Shown: positions 34,414 through 42,960 of the stretch, in pieces | How positions within the stretch are numbered: the stretch's first letter is position 1 | How the letters are laid out: each line of letters begins with the position of its first letter | Assembly: GCF_028885415.1 (NCBI RefSeq) | Contig: NZ_CP118527.1 | Location: 4,774,001 to 4,838,000, forward strand | Direction: 5' to 3' | Origin: Streptomyces coeruleorubidus | GTDB taxonomy: Bacteria; Actinomycetota; Actinomycetes; Streptomycetales; Streptomycetaceae | Length of the DNA: 64,000 bases | Notes under the pieces: generated by a model | What the model saw: the letters and a program-made list of their open reading frames with translations, nothing else | What the model was told of the DNA's origin: nothing | Database searches by the model: none | Program-made: the position numbers and the translations under genes

Positions 34414-34450
34414 AACGGCCCCCGACCATCTACCCAGGTCAGGGGCCGTT
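34414..34450 (-). terminator. Terminator of tRNA-Ser(TGA)
   Basis: 14-bp stem AACGGCCCCCGACC / GGTCAGGGGCCGTT with one mismatch, 17 bases past the tRNA 3' end. Confidence 0.85.
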
Positions 34451-34466
34451 CTCACTGCTCATCGCG

Positions 34467-34553
34467 CGGAGGCGGTGGGATTTGAACCCACGGTGACATC
34501 GCTGCCACGACGGTTTTCAAGACCGTTCCCTTCGGCCGCTCGGGCACGCCTCC
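34467..34553 (-). tRNA. tRNA-Ser(TGA)
   Basis: An 87-nt class II tRNA with acceptor GGAGGCG/CGCCTCC and discriminator G. The anticodon stem is ACGGT/ACCGT with loop CTTGAAA, giving anticodon TGA. It has a long variable arm and T loop TTCAAAT. AICE debris lies on its 3' side, but I find no duplicated end. Confidence 0.95.
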
Positions 34554-34616
34554 CCGCGCCGGCCGTGATCGGCGGCGCGGGGACAAGGGTAACGGGTCGG
34601 TGCGGGCCGGTGTGGG

Positions 34617-36098
34617 TCAGTTGTCGCCGATGCGGGAGCCCAGGGTCACGTCGACCGTGTGCTGCTTGCCGTCGCGCTCGTAGGTGATCGTGACCTTGTC
34701 GCCGGGCTTGTGGGTCCAGATCTCGCCGATCAGGGTGGGGCCGGAGTCGATCACCCGGTCGTCGAGCTTGGTGATGACGTCGCCGGGCTTGAGGCCCGCC
34801 TTGGCGGCCGGGCCGCCCGGCTCGACCGGTGCGGCGGCGCCGCCCGCGCCCTCCTTGGAGATCTGCGCGCCGCCCGAGGTGTCCTCCAGGGAGACGGACG
34901 CGCCGATCTTCGCGTACACCGGCTTGCCGGTCTTGATCAGTTCCTGGGCGACGTACTCGGCCTGGTTGATCGGGATGGCGAAGCCGAGGCCGATCGAGCC
35001 GGACTGGCCGGTGCCGAAGCCGCCGTTGCCGGTGGACTGGATCGCGGAGTTGATGCCGATGACGTTGCCCTGCGCGTCCAGCAGTGGACCGCCGGAGTTG
35101 CCCGGGTTGATCGAGGCGTCGGTCTGCAGGGCGCTCATGTACGACGCCTGGCTGCCGGTGCCGTCGCTGGAGGCGACCGGGCGGTTCTTGGCGCTGATGA
35201 TGCCCGTCGTCACCGTGTCGGACAGGCCGAAGGGGGCGCCGATCGCGATGGTCGCGTCACCGACGGCCACCTTGTCCGAGTCACCGAGGGTGAGCGGCTT
35301 CAGGTCGCTCGGGGTGTTCTTGAGCTTGATGACCGCGACGTCGTAGCCCTGCGCGTGCCCGACCACCTCGGCGTCGTACTTCTTGCCGCTGGGGAACGTC
35401 GCGGTGAGCTTGCCGCCGTCCACCGCGCCGGCCACCACGTGGTTGTTGGTGACGATGTGGCCCTGCTTGTCGAAGACGAAGCCCGTGCCGGTGCCGCCCT
35501 CACCGCTGTTGCTCTCGGCCTCGATCGTGACCGTGCTCGGCAGCGCCTTGGCGGCCACGCCCGCGACCGTGCCCGGGTCGCGCTTGACGTCACCGCCGCT
35601 GGTGGAGGCCGAGACCGTCGTCGAGCCGCTGTTCTCGTCGTTGTTCTTCGCCAGCGTGTAGCCGAGACCGCCGCCCAGGCCGCCCGCGGCCAGCGCGGCC
35701 ACCAGGATCGCGGCGACCAGACCCCCGCGGCCACGGCCGGACTTCGGCGCCGGCTGCTGGTACGAGGAACCCCAGCCGCCGCCGGAACCGGAACCGCCGC
35801 CGCCGTACGACGGGGAGCCCGGCGGCGGGGGCGGGGGCCAGGAGGGGTCGGGGGCGGAGGAGGAGACGCCGTGATGAGCGGCGTCACCGGAAGCGCCCTG
35901 GCCGTGGGCGGACTGCCCTTGGGCGTCCTGTCCGTACGGTCCCGGTCCCTGAGGTGCGTGCCCCTGGGGCGCCTGTCCCTGGGGCGCCTGTCCCTGCGGC
36001 GGCTGTCCCTGGGGGGCCGGAGCAGCGGGAGCGTCCACCGGCACGGGGGGTGCGGACGGGGCGGGGGGTACCGCGGTGCCCTCGTTCTCGGTGCTCAC
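34617..36098 (-). CDS. HtrA/DegP-type membrane-anchored serine protease with PDZ
   Basis: A 493-residue protease. Residues 1-115 are a Pro/Gln/Gly-rich cytoplasmic tail with PQGQAPQG-type repeats; a membrane helix follows (GLVAAILVAALAAGGLGGGL). The trypsin-like domain has the full triad: His in VTNNHVV, Asp in YDVAVIK, Ser in GNSGGPL. A C-terminal PDZ domain ends with GPAAKAGLKPGDVITKLDD. It should sit outside the membrane and degrade or sense misfolded exported proteins. GTG 36098 with GGAGA; 36146 upstream is less likely because no RBS supports it. Confidence 0.92.
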   Translation of the reverse strand: MSTENEGTAVPPAPSAPPVPVDAPAAPAPQGQPPQGQAPQGQAPQGHAPQGPGPYGQDAQGQSAHGQGASGDAAHHGVSSSAPDPSWPPPPPPGSPSYGGGGSGSGGGWGSSYQQPAPKSGRGRGGLVAAILVAALAAGGLGGGLGYTLAKNNDENSGSTTVSASTSGGDVKRDPGTVAGVAAKALPSTVTIEAESNSGEGGTGTGFVFDKQGHIVTNNHVVAGAVDGGKLTATFPSGKKYDAEVVGHAQGYDVAVIKLKNTPSDLKPLTLGDSDKVAVGDATIAIGAPFGLSDTVTTGIISAKNRPVASSDGTGSQASYMSALQTDASINPGNSGGPLLDAQGNVIGINSAIQSTGNGGFGTGQSGSIGLGFAIPINQAEYVAQELIKTGKPVYAKIGASVSLEDTSGGAQISKEGAGGAAAPVEPGGPAAKAGLKPGDVITKLDDRVIDSGPTLIGEIWTHKPGDKVTITYERDGKQHTVDVTLGSRIGDN

Positions 36099-36306
36099 AG
36101 CTTCTCTCCTAGATCCACGGCTGTTTCCTGGGTCGCACTCGGTCACGCTTTTTCACGCTGGCGACGGTCCGGCGCGATACAGCTGTGCTTGTCCCTTTGT
36201 ATGCCGTCAGCTTTTCCCACCGGCCGTCAGAGCACCATAAGCGGTGGCTGTGGGTCCGGGGCCATTCTTTATATAGGGCATTACTGACGAAAAGGATGCA
36301 ATTCCA

Positions 36307-37212
36307 GTGCCTCCGTCCGGACCTGTGAATCCGTCGGGTCCGTCCGACCAGACGCGTACCCGCGTGCGGTGGCACCATGACGCGGTGACTCACGCACGGC
36401 AGCACGGGATTCAAGTCGTCGCCCACCGCGGGGCCTCCGAGGACGCCCCGGAACACACCCTGGCCGCATACACCAAGGCGATCGAGGACGGCGCGGACGC
36501 CCTGGAATGCGATGTGCGCCTGACCGCCGACGGCCACCTGGTGTGCGTACACGACCGCCGCATCAACCGTACGTCCAACGGCCGCGGCGCGGTCTCCGCC
36601 CTGGAGCTCGCCGACCTCGCCGCCCTGGACTTCGGCTCCTGGAAGACAGGCGAGGCCTACAAGGGCCGTGACGAGGACCCCGACTGGGAGCACCGCCCGG
36701 AGGACCGTGAGGCGACGTCCGTCCTCACCCTGGAGCGGCTGCTCGAACTCGTCGCCGACGCCGGACGCCGGGTGGAACTGGCCATCGAGACCAAGCACCC
36801 CACGCGCTGGGCGGGGCAGGTCGAGGAGCGGCTGCTGGTCCTGCTGAAGCGGTTCGGACTCGACGCCCCGGCCACCGCCGAGGAGTCCCAGGTGCGGGTC
36901 ATGAGCTTCTCGGCCCGCTCGCTGCACCGCGTGCGTGCCGCCTCGCCGACCCTGCCGACGGTCTACCTGATGCAGTTCGTCTCACCCCGGCTGCGCGACG
37001 GACGCCTGCCCCCGGGCGTGCGGATCGCGGGCCCGTCCCTGCGGATCGTGCGCAACCACCCCGTCTACGTGGAGCGCCTGAAGCGGGCCGGCCACCAGGT
37101 GCACGTGTGGACCGTGAACGAGCCCGAGGACGTGGATCTCTGCGTCGGCCTGGGCGTCGACGCCATCATCACCAACCGCCCGCGCGCGGTGCTCGACCAA
37201 CTCGGCCGCTGA
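36307..37212 (+). CDS. Glycerophosphodiester phosphodiesterase
   Basis: A 301-residue GDPD-family enzyme with motif HRGASEDAPEHTLAAY, catalytic ECDVRLTADGHLVCVHD and the later ELAIETKHP metal ligand. It hydrolyses glycerophosphodiesters to glycerol-3-phosphate and an alcohol. No signal peptide, so cytosolic. GTG 36307 has AAGGA about ten bases upstream. A second GTG at 36385 (VTHARQHGIQVVAHRG) is also plausible because the catalytic domain starts just after it, leaving 26 residues with no recognised role. Divergent from the HtrA gene. Confidence 0.88.
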   Translation: MPPSGPVNPSGPSDQTRTRVRWHHDAVTHARQHGIQVVAHRGASEDAPEHTLAAYTKAIEDGADALECDVRLTADGHLVCVHDRRINRTSNGRGAVSALELADLAALDFGSWKTGEAYKGRDEDPDWEHRPEDREATSVLTLERLLELVADAGRRVELAIETKHPTRWAGQVEERLLVLLKRFGLDAPATAEESQVRVMSFSARSLHRVRAASPTLPTVYLMQFVSPRLRDGRLPPGVRIAGPSLRIVRNHPVYVERLKRAGHQVHVWTVNEPEDVDLCVGLGVDAIITNRPRAVLDQLGR

Positions 37213-37525
37213 GGTCCGGCCGGGGGTCCGGTTCCGGGGGTTCGGCGGATATCCGGCGGGGGTCCGGCGGGGGCCCGGCGGCAGTGGTCGACCACACAAG
37301 TCCCACCAGACCCACGCACACCTCTTGACCCCACCCATTGACGGGCGGGATCCTCGCGTCTCGGCCAAACCGATGAAATCCAGCCACACGATTACAGGGA
37401 GTGCTCCGGCGCGTTCGATCCGTATTCGATCGTGGTGAATGCGTCACAGGACGTTGATTGGCCGGTTTCCGGTACAGGCCAATGGGGCATCCACACCGTG
37501 GCGTGGGGCGAAGGAGGTCTCGGGG
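37213..37525 (+). promoter_or_regulatory. Regulatory gap before the ATP-binding regulator gene
   Basis: 313 bases. 37215-37290 is a low-complexity GGTCCGG/GGGG tract. TTGACG at 37338-37343 could be a -35 element. ATTGGCC/GGCCAAT arms at 37457-37463 and 37477-37483 enclose a possible operator. AAGGAGG at 37511-37517 sets the start at 37526. No other gene. Confidence 0.4.
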
Positions 37526-38077
37526 GTGGCGTTGGTGGTGGCACAGGAGGTGCCCACGTCGTCGAGCATGGCCGTACCCCATGGCCCTGCGGGCGTGGGG
37601 GAAGCGAGACACCGTATGCGCGCGCAGTTGCGCAGAGGTGGCGTAGCGGAATCGGTCATCGACGACGCCGTACTGATCCTTTCCGAACTTTTGAGCAATG
37701 CGTGCAAACACGGCAGGCCCTTGGGCGACGCGCTCTCCGGCGACGGCGACGTCCGTGCCGCGTGGCGCGTGGACCCGTCCGGCCGGCTCATCGTCGAGGT
37801 CACGGACGGCGGTGGCCCGACCCGCCCCGCCCCGGCGACCCCGTCGGTGACGGCGCACGGCGGCCGCGGGCTGAACATCATCACCGCGCTGGCCGACGAC
37901 TGGGGTGTCCGGGACGACATCCGCGGCGAGGTCACCGTGTGGGTCGTCGTCCACTCCGACGTGTACGACCCGGACGCCGGCCACCGCCGCGACGACTTCG
38001 CGACACGGGTCACGGCCCCGGCGGTGTCCCAGATACCCGGGCTGGACTTCGCGGACGCCTTCGACGACATGGACTGA
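37526..38077 (+). CDS. ATP-binding (HATPase) regulatory protein, RsbW-like
   Basis: A 183-residue GHKL ATPase domain protein. The N-box AVLILSELLSNACKHG and the G1 box VEVTDGGGPTRP, with GGRGLNIITALADDWGV as G2, are clear. Such stand-alone ATPase domains act as anti-sigma or anti-anti-sigma switch kinases in streptomycetes. The start GTG 37526 is chosen because AAGGAGG is eight bases upstream; upstream frame extensions have no RBS. Not adjacent to a sigma factor or STAS partner, so the target is unknown. Confidence 0.85.
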   Translation: MALVVAQEVPTSSSMAVPHGPAGVGEARHRMRAQLRRGGVAESVIDDAVLILSELLSNACKHGRPLGDALSGDGDVRAAWRVDPSGRLIVEVTDGGGPTRPAPATPSVTAHGGRGLNIITALADDWGVRDDIRGEVTVWVVVHSDVYDPDAGHRRDDFATRVTAPAVSQIPGLDFADAFDDMD

Positions 38078-38135
38078 CCCGGCGCGGCCGGACACGGCCT
38101 TCCGGGTCCCTTCCGGGGCGCCGCACCGCGCGCCG

Positions 38136-38162
38136 TTGTCCACAGGACCGGTGTTGTCCACA
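38136..38162 (+). promoter_or_regulatory. Pair of consensus DnaA boxes
   Basis: TTGTCCACA at 38136-38144 and again at 38154-38162, in direct orientation and 18 bp apart (unit TTGTCCACAGGACCGGTG repeated). TTGTCCACA is the preferred streptomycete DnaA box. It lies about 75 bases before the DUF5926 start codon. Confidence 0.75.
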
Positions 38163-38236
38163 GGACCCCGTCACCCGAGGCGCGAACGGCTAGGCTCGCG
38201 ACCGTACGAGACGAGCCGTAACCGGGAGACCCATCG

Positions 38237-39202
38237 ATGGCCAAGAAGCGACCCCAGACGAAGGCCAAGCGCCCGCAGATCACGGACGGAGAGATCCCGG
38301 TCGTCGGCGCCCGCGAGCCCTGCCCCTGCGGCAGCGGCCGCCGCTACAAGGCCTGTCACGGCCGGGCCGCGGCCCACGCCGCGACCGAGCTGGTGCACCG
38401 CCCCTTCGAGGGCCTGCCCGGCGAGTGCGACTGGGTGGCCCTGCGCGAGCTGGTCCCGGCGGCCACAGCCGGGCTGACGCTCAAGGACGGCCTCCCCGAG
38501 GGCGTCCCGGCGGTCACTTTGGCCACGGTCCTGCCGATGGCCTGGCCCGCCCTGCGCCGCGACGACGGCTCGGTCATGCTCGGCCTCCAGAACGACACCT
38601 CGTCGGGCGACATCAGCCGCGACCTCGCCGACATCCTCCAGCGCGCCCTTGAAGCCGAGCCCGGCACACCGGTGCAGGGCCGCCGCGCCCCGGCCGACGG
38701 TCCGCGGCTGCAGGATCTGCTCGACCCGGAGGGCGCCTTCGAGCCAGAAGTGCACAGCGGCTTCGAGTTCTGGGTGCCGGACCCGGAGAACGCCACCCCG
38801 GAGGTGACCGCCTCCCTGGAGCGGGCCAACGCCGCGGCCATCCCGACCGTCAAGCTCCAGGGCGTGGACGCCGCGTACTGGTGCGAGACGCCCGAGAAGA
38901 ACCATCTGCGGTGGGTCATGCCCCACCCCGAGGAGCAGCTTCTGGACGCTCTCGCGCGGCTGCACGCGGCAGGCCGGTCGAGCCTCGGCGAGGGCACCCG
39001 CCTGGTGGGCTCCTTCCGTGCTCACGGGCTCACCGTGCCGGTCTGGGACCTGCCGAGCGGGGTCACGGCCGAGGACGTGGAGAAGCCGGCGGCGGAGTTC
39101 GCCGAGCGCCTCGCCGCCGCCCTGGCCACGGACGCGCCGCTCACCGCGGACGAACGCCGCGCGCGTGGCGGCCTCACCAACCGGCAGGTCACGCTCAGCT
39201 GA
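38237..39202 (+). CDS. DUF5926 protein with SEC-C-type zinc motif
   Basis: A 321-residue protein with an N-terminal SEC-C-like motif EPCPCGSGRRYKACHG (residues 31-46) that would bind zinc, followed by a long DUF5926 domain (about 60-320) with SGFEFWVPDPENATP and AAYWCETPEKNHLRWVMPHP. The family is actinobacterial and of unknown function; the SEC-C motif suggests nucleic-acid or ribosome association. ATG 38237. A DnaA-box pair upstream and a perfect terminator after it mark it as a single gene. Confidence 0.8.
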   Translation: MAKKRPQTKAKRPQITDGEIPVVGAREPCPCGSGRRYKACHGRAAAHAATELVHRPFEGLPGECDWVALRELVPAATAGLTLKDGLPEGVPAVTLATVLPMAWPALRRDDGSVMLGLQNDTSSGDISRDLADILQRALEAEPGTPVQGRRAPADGPRLQDLLDPEGAFEPEVHSGFEFWVPDPENATPEVTASLERANAAAIPTVKLQGVDAAYWCETPEKNHLRWVMPHPEEQLLDALARLHAAGRSSLGEGTRLVGSFRAHGLTVPVWDLPSGVTAEDVEKPAAEFAERLAAALATDAPLTADERRARGGLTNRQVTLS

Positions 39203-39220
39203 CGGATCGTCACAGGGCCC

Positions 39221-39250
39221 GGTCCGGCCGCTCGGCCGGCCGGCCGGACC
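39221..39250 (+). terminator. Terminator of the DUF5926 gene
   Basis: Perfect 10-bp stem GGTCCGGCCG / CGGCCGGACC, loop 10, 18 bases after the stop. Confidence 0.85.
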
Positions 39251-39348
39251 CTCGCACTCCGGACAGGTGACGCCCTTCACAACTCCCGGCCGGGACAAGC
39301 CAGTCGGTGACTGGAAAGGGCGAGACCGAATTTGCGAACCGCCGATCT

Positions 39349-39412
39349 CTTGTTACCGTTCCTGTAGCCCGGTTGCTGGTGCATCCCCCGTCGCCAGCAA
39401 CCGGGTCTTTCT
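39349..39412 (+). ncRNA. Structured RNA element, copy B (unknown class)
   Basis: CTTGTTACC (39349-39357), then a 12-bp stem CCCGGTTGCTGG / CCAGCAACCGGG with loop TGCATCCCCCGTCG (39380-39393), then TCTTTC. Loop and box are identical to copy A at 22030-22094, with three compensatory stem pairs. It follows the strong terminator at 39221, so it is not simply the end of the DUF5926 transcript. Confidence 0.7.
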
Positions 39413-39446
39413 CTGTGCGCGACGGTTCACGGAACGCAGGCTCTCG

Positions 39447-40133
39447 TCAACTGCTCGATCCCGTAGGCGAGTTGCTCCCGGAGCGCAGCAGCAGCGGCCC
39501 CTGGCCGGCCTGTCGGGCGAACTCCGCGACCGCCGTGTACGCCGCCAGATCCCCGCGCGCGGGCTCGCGGGGCGTCTCACACGTCCCCGGCTCGTCCTCG
39601 GCACCCACCGCACACGTGATCCGCACGGTCCGGGCGCCGGGCCCCATCAGGCTCAGTACGGCGTCCAGCGCCTCGCCGGTCGCATTGCGGTAGTAGGTCC
39701 GCGCCCAGGTGTCCGAGGCCTGCGTCACGACACAGGTCTGCGCCTCGACGCCGTCGGGGGAGGAGAGTTCGGGGCCGCAGCGCGCGGTGGCGGACAGGCC
39801 CGGGCCGAGCGCGGGGAGGCCGGCCGCGGCGGAAGACGCCTTGCCGTCCGCGGACGGCGGGGAGGAACGTACGGCGTCCCGTCCGGAACCGGACACGGAA
39901 CCACCGCGTACACCGGCACCGCCCGCCGAGCCCCCGGAATGTGTCGCATCCCCTGAATCCGGGGACCCCACGGAGAAATCGGGAGCCCCCGCGGACGCCA
40001 CCGCCAGCGGCAGTGCGACCGCGCACGCCGCCGCGACGCCCGCGAGGGCGAGCAGTCGGAACTTCCGGGGCAGGAACCTCCGGGGTCGGACCTTTCGGGG
40101 GTCCCGGGAGCGGTCCCGGGAATGACGCGGCAT
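39447..40133 (-). CDS. Secreted/membrane-anchored hypothetical protein
   Basis: A 228-residue protein with a very basic N-terminus (RDRSRDPRKVRPRRFLPRKF), one hydrophobic helix (LLALAGVAAACAVALPLAVA) and a low-complexity Ser/Gly region (SDSGDATHSGGSAGGAGVR). The C-terminal domain carries three Cys residues (TARCGPELSSPDGVEAQTC, then TCETPREPARGDLAAYTA) likely to form disulfides outside the membrane. No known family recognised. ATG 40133. Convergent with the DUF5926 gene across the RNA element. Confidence 0.7.
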   Translation of the reverse strand: MPRHSRDRSRDPRKVRPRRFLPRKFRLLALAGVAAACAVALPLAVASAGAPDFSVGSPDSGDATHSGGSAGGAGVRGGSVSGSGRDAVRSSPPSADGKASSAAAGLPALGPGLSATARCGPELSSPDGVEAQTCVVTQASDTWARTYYRNATGEALDAVLSLMGPGARTVRITCAVGAEDEPGTCETPREPARGDLAAYTAVAEFARQAGQGPLLLRSGSNSPTGSSS

Positions 40134-40188
40134 GGCCCCGGAACATAACGCGCCGGGCCGGAACCCGGGCTCGGCGCGCCCGACAGCC

Positions 40189-40854
40189 CTAGAACTCGGG
40201 CGCGCTCACACCCGTACGAGTGAGGGCCTCGACTGCGGCGTCCACCACGGCCTCCACATCGGGCACCCACGGTGAGGCCGAGCCGGGCAGCGGCGCCCGC
40301 TCCCAGCGGATCTCGCCCTGCCCCGTCTCGGACGGCGGCAGCGCCAGGTAGCCGCCCTCGCCGTGGAAGCGGAGGGAGCCGGGCACGAAGTCCTTGGCGT
40401 AGAGCAGTTCGCCGAGCTGCTCCATGGAGTACGGCTTCACGAGGATCGCCCAGCGGGCGGAGGACGCGACGACTGGGCCGAGCCGCATGCCCATCCTGTC
40501 GAGCGCGTCAAGGGCGCGGGCCGCCGGCAGGGCGGGCAGGGAGACCGCGCAGGGCGCCTTGCCGCCGGTGGCCAGGACGATCGGCGCCGTGGGCCGGTTG
40601 CCCCACCACCAGCGCACCATGCGCCCGTCCGTGGTGGCCGCGAGCAGGCCGGGGTCGAAGGGGTGCGCGCCGGGAACCGTGCATTCGGGGTCCGGACAGC
40701 CGCAGCGGCTGCGCCCCTCGGGGTCCGCCGCCACGCCCGGGAGTACGGGCCACTGCCATTGGGTCGCGTAGCTCAGGGCCGCGCCGATCAGCTCAGGCCT
40801 CCCGTCGCTGCGCTGGGACAGGAGCCTGCGTCGCCTTCCGAGGATCTCGCGCAT
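40189..40854 (-). CDS. Bifunctional DNA primase/polymerase-like protein
   Basis: A 221-residue protein of the Prim-Pol-like (N-terminal domain) type seen in many Streptomyces. It has SYATQWQWPVLPGVAADPEG, a Cys cluster CGCPDPECTVPGAH, WWWGNRPTAPIVLATGG and a C-terminal acidic region. Compared with the 19337 protein, it lacks the second acidic motif and the GGRHLWL motif, so catalysis is doubtful. Start ATG 40854 (MREILGRRRRL) is at the basic N-terminus. Function unknown. Confidence 0.72.
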   Translation of the reverse strand: MREILGRRRRLLSQRSDGRPELIGAALSYATQWQWPVLPGVAADPEGRSRCGCPDPECTVPGAHPFDPGLLAATTDGRMVRWWWGNRPTAPIVLATGGKAPCAVSLPALPAARALDALDRMGMRLGPVVASSARWAILVKPYSMEQLGELLYAKDFVPGSLRFHGEGGYLALPPSETGQGEIRWERAPLPGSASPWVPDVEAVVDAAVEALTRTGVSAPEF

Positions 40855-41357
40855 GAGCGCTCGTTCCTTTCCGTTGCACGCCGGCAACACCGTGGTCCAC
40901 ATCACATCATGTGTCGATCACTTCACTGTGCGTACCTGTTGGCGCATCACACCCCTGCCTTGCGCAAGGGGAACCCCTATGGGTCGAGCATTGACTGCCT
41001 CCGCGGCCGCCCCGCCCATACTGCGTCTATTCAAAAGCACGGGCGTGGCGTAGGGGTGGCGAAGTATGGCGTTTGCCGTCGCGCGTATTTCTCTCCGCCT
41101 CCGCCACGGGAGGATGGGGCACGGTCGTCGGTGGCTAAGACGCCCGGCTCCGTCACCAGGTTCCGGGTAGTTCTCAACCACCCCTGGCCTTCACCGAGTA
41201 CGTACCCATCGCGACCGTCGTGACGCTCCGTCGAGCAAGCCCAGTCGACCGCAATAAGCCGTCCCATGCGGCAGTTTTAAGCCAACTTTACATTTAGGCA
41301 AGAAGAAGGGGACTTGTTCCCTCGGACCTCACGGACACCAGGAATCCCAGCAGGACA
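40855..41357. promoter_or_regulatory. Intergenic region between Prim-Pol-like and phosphatase genes
   Basis: 503 bases, clearly lower G+C near 41255-41310 (GCAGTTTTAAGCC, ACATTTAGGC), typical of a promoter. TTGACT occurs at 40990-40995. Small frames on both strands lack codon bias and RBS. Nothing else recognised. Confidence 0.4.
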
Positions 41358-42875
41358 ATGCTGGACATCTCCTCACGAGTGCGTGTACATGTGGAGACAC
41401 TGCTAGCGGCGCAGAATGACATGGGGGTTTGCGATGCTTTTGAGCAGTACGCGCTGGTCGGAAAGCCGGACGCCATGAACGCCCCGCACCCTCCGAAAGT
41501 GGCTGGAATCGATTCAACGGTTCCCTCGCCCGCACACACTGTCGCGCCCGTCGCGGCGGGTGGTACGTCCCCGTCCGCCCCGGCGAACCCCCCGGCCCCA
41601 CCGGGCGCGGTACTCCAGGACCGTCTCGCCGGCTGGGTCTCCGACCTCACCACCCTCCACGAACTGACCGAACGCCTTGCCCGCACCTCCGCGCTCGACG
41701 AGGCGCTCCAGGAACTGCTGCGGGCCGGCGCCGCCCTGGTGGGCGCCCGCCGCGGCCTCGTCGTCCTGGAACCCGGCGACGGCCTCGGCCCGGACACCAC
41801 CATCGGCCTGGGCCTGGCCCGCGCCGACCTCGGCCACATCGAGACCGTGCCCCGCAGCGCCCTGTCCTACGGCCGGATCCTCGACGGACTGCCCGGCGGC
41901 GAGGACGGCATCGCCGAGCCCGACCTGCTCGCCGAGGAGGGGCTCGACCCCCGCCACCGCGAGGTCGCGGCCCGCCTCGGCTACGCCGCCAGCTACGCCC
42001 TCCCCCTGACGACCGAGTCCGCCGGCCGCCTCGGGGCCGTCGTGTGGCTCTACGACGAACCCGCCGAACCGAACGAGCGGCAGCGCCACCTCGTCGGCCT
42101 GTACGCCCGGTACGCCGCCGAACACCTCGCCCGGCTCCTCGAACTGGAGCGCACGCGCGCGTCCATGGCGATCATGTCGGACGAGCTGCTGCCCGCGCGG
42201 CTGCCGCGGGTGGCCGGAGTCCAGCTCGCCGCCCGGCACCGCACCGGACCGCGCGGCGGCGGCGACTGGTACGACGCGCTGCCGCTGCCCGACGCCGCCC
42301 TCGGCCTCGCCGTCGGGTCCGTCACCGGGGCGGGTCCCAGCGCGGTCGCCGCGATGGGGCGGCTGCGGGCGTCCCTGCGCGCGTACGCCGTGATGGAGGG
42401 GGAGGACCCGGTCGCCGTCCTGTCCGACCTGGAGCTGCTGCTGCGGCTGACCGAGCCGGCCCGCTCGGCCACCGCCCTGTTCGGCTACTGCGAACCGGCC
42501 GCCCGCAAGATCACGCTGGCCGGTGCCGGACACAGCCCGCCGCTGCTGCTCGGACAGCGCCGCACCGAGTTCGTGGAGACGTCGGTCTCCGCCCCGCTGG
42601 GCATGCTCGCCTGCTGGGAGGCGCCGAGCGTGGAGATCCTCGCCGAGCCCGGAGAGACGGTTCTGCTGTACACCGACGGGCTGCTGCACCGCACCGGTGA
42701 GACCACCGACCGCGCCTTCGCCCGGCTGCACGCGGCGGCGGCCGGAGCACCCCGGGCACTGCGGCGCGACCCCGGCGCCATCGCCGACCACGTCCTGCGG
42801 AGCGTGCTGCCGGACGGGCTGGACGCGGCCGACGGTGCGGAGGACGTCGTCCTGCTGGCGGCGCGGTTCGAGTAA
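41358..42875 (+). CDS. PP2C-type (SpoIIE/RsbU) phosphatase with GAF domain
   Basis: A 505-residue protein. A Pro/Ala-rich linker (residues 30-85) leads to a GAF domain (about 95-260, LHELTERLARTSALDEAL). The PP2C/SpoIIE domain runs from about 275 to 500, with GGDWYDALPLPD (the family GDWYD motif), AGHSPPLLL, and LYTDGLLHR. It likely dephosphorylates an anti-anti-sigma (STAS) protein in response to a ligand of the GAF domain. ATG 41358 is preceded by CAGGA; an alternative ATG at 41475 would remove 39 residues. Upstream of aminopeptidase P but separated by 85 bases. Confidence 0.85.
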   Translation: MLDISSRVRVHVETLLAAQNDMGVCDAFEQYALVGKPDAMNAPHPPKVAGIDSTVPSPAHTVAPVAAGGTSPSAPANPPAPPGAVLQDRLAGWVSDLTTLHELTERLARTSALDEALQELLRAGAALVGARRGLVVLEPGDGLGPDTTIGLGLARADLGHIETVPRSALSYGRILDGLPGGEDGIAEPDLLAEEGLDPRHREVAARLGYAASYALPLTTESAGRLGAVVWLYDEPAEPNERQRHLVGLYARYAAEHLARLLELERTRASMAIMSDELLPARLPRVAGVQLAARHRTGPRGGGDWYDALPLPDAALGLAVGSVTGAGPSAVAAMGRLRASLRAYAVMEGEDPVAVLSDLELLLRLTEPARSATALFGYCEPAARKITLAGAGHSPPLLLGQRRTEFVETSVSAPLGMLACWEAPSVEILAEPGETVLLYTDGLLHRTGETTDRAFARLHAAAAGAPRALRRDPGAIADHVLRSVLPDGLDAADGAEDVVLLAARFE

Positions 42876-42960
42876 CGCTCCTCGTCATCGCCCTGAGACC
42901 GCTGCCGCGCCGCCGTACAGTGGAGGGCGGTCCAGCGCCGTATCGAGGAGGATGACCGCC

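Noticed and set aside
34467..34553. tRNA-Ser(TGA) as attachment site of the AICE debris
   Set aside because: No duplicated tRNA end was found on the far side of the debris, so the claim stays unproven.
39349..39412. Identifying the RNA element as a known riboswitch such as the c-di-AMP class
   Set aside because: I could not match the ligand-binding core of any riboswitch I know, and no gene follows it in its direction.
40918..41181. An 87-residue minus-strand frame in the gap before the phosphatase gene
   Set aside because: No ribosome binding site and Arg-rich, weakly biased codons; the region looks like a promoter.
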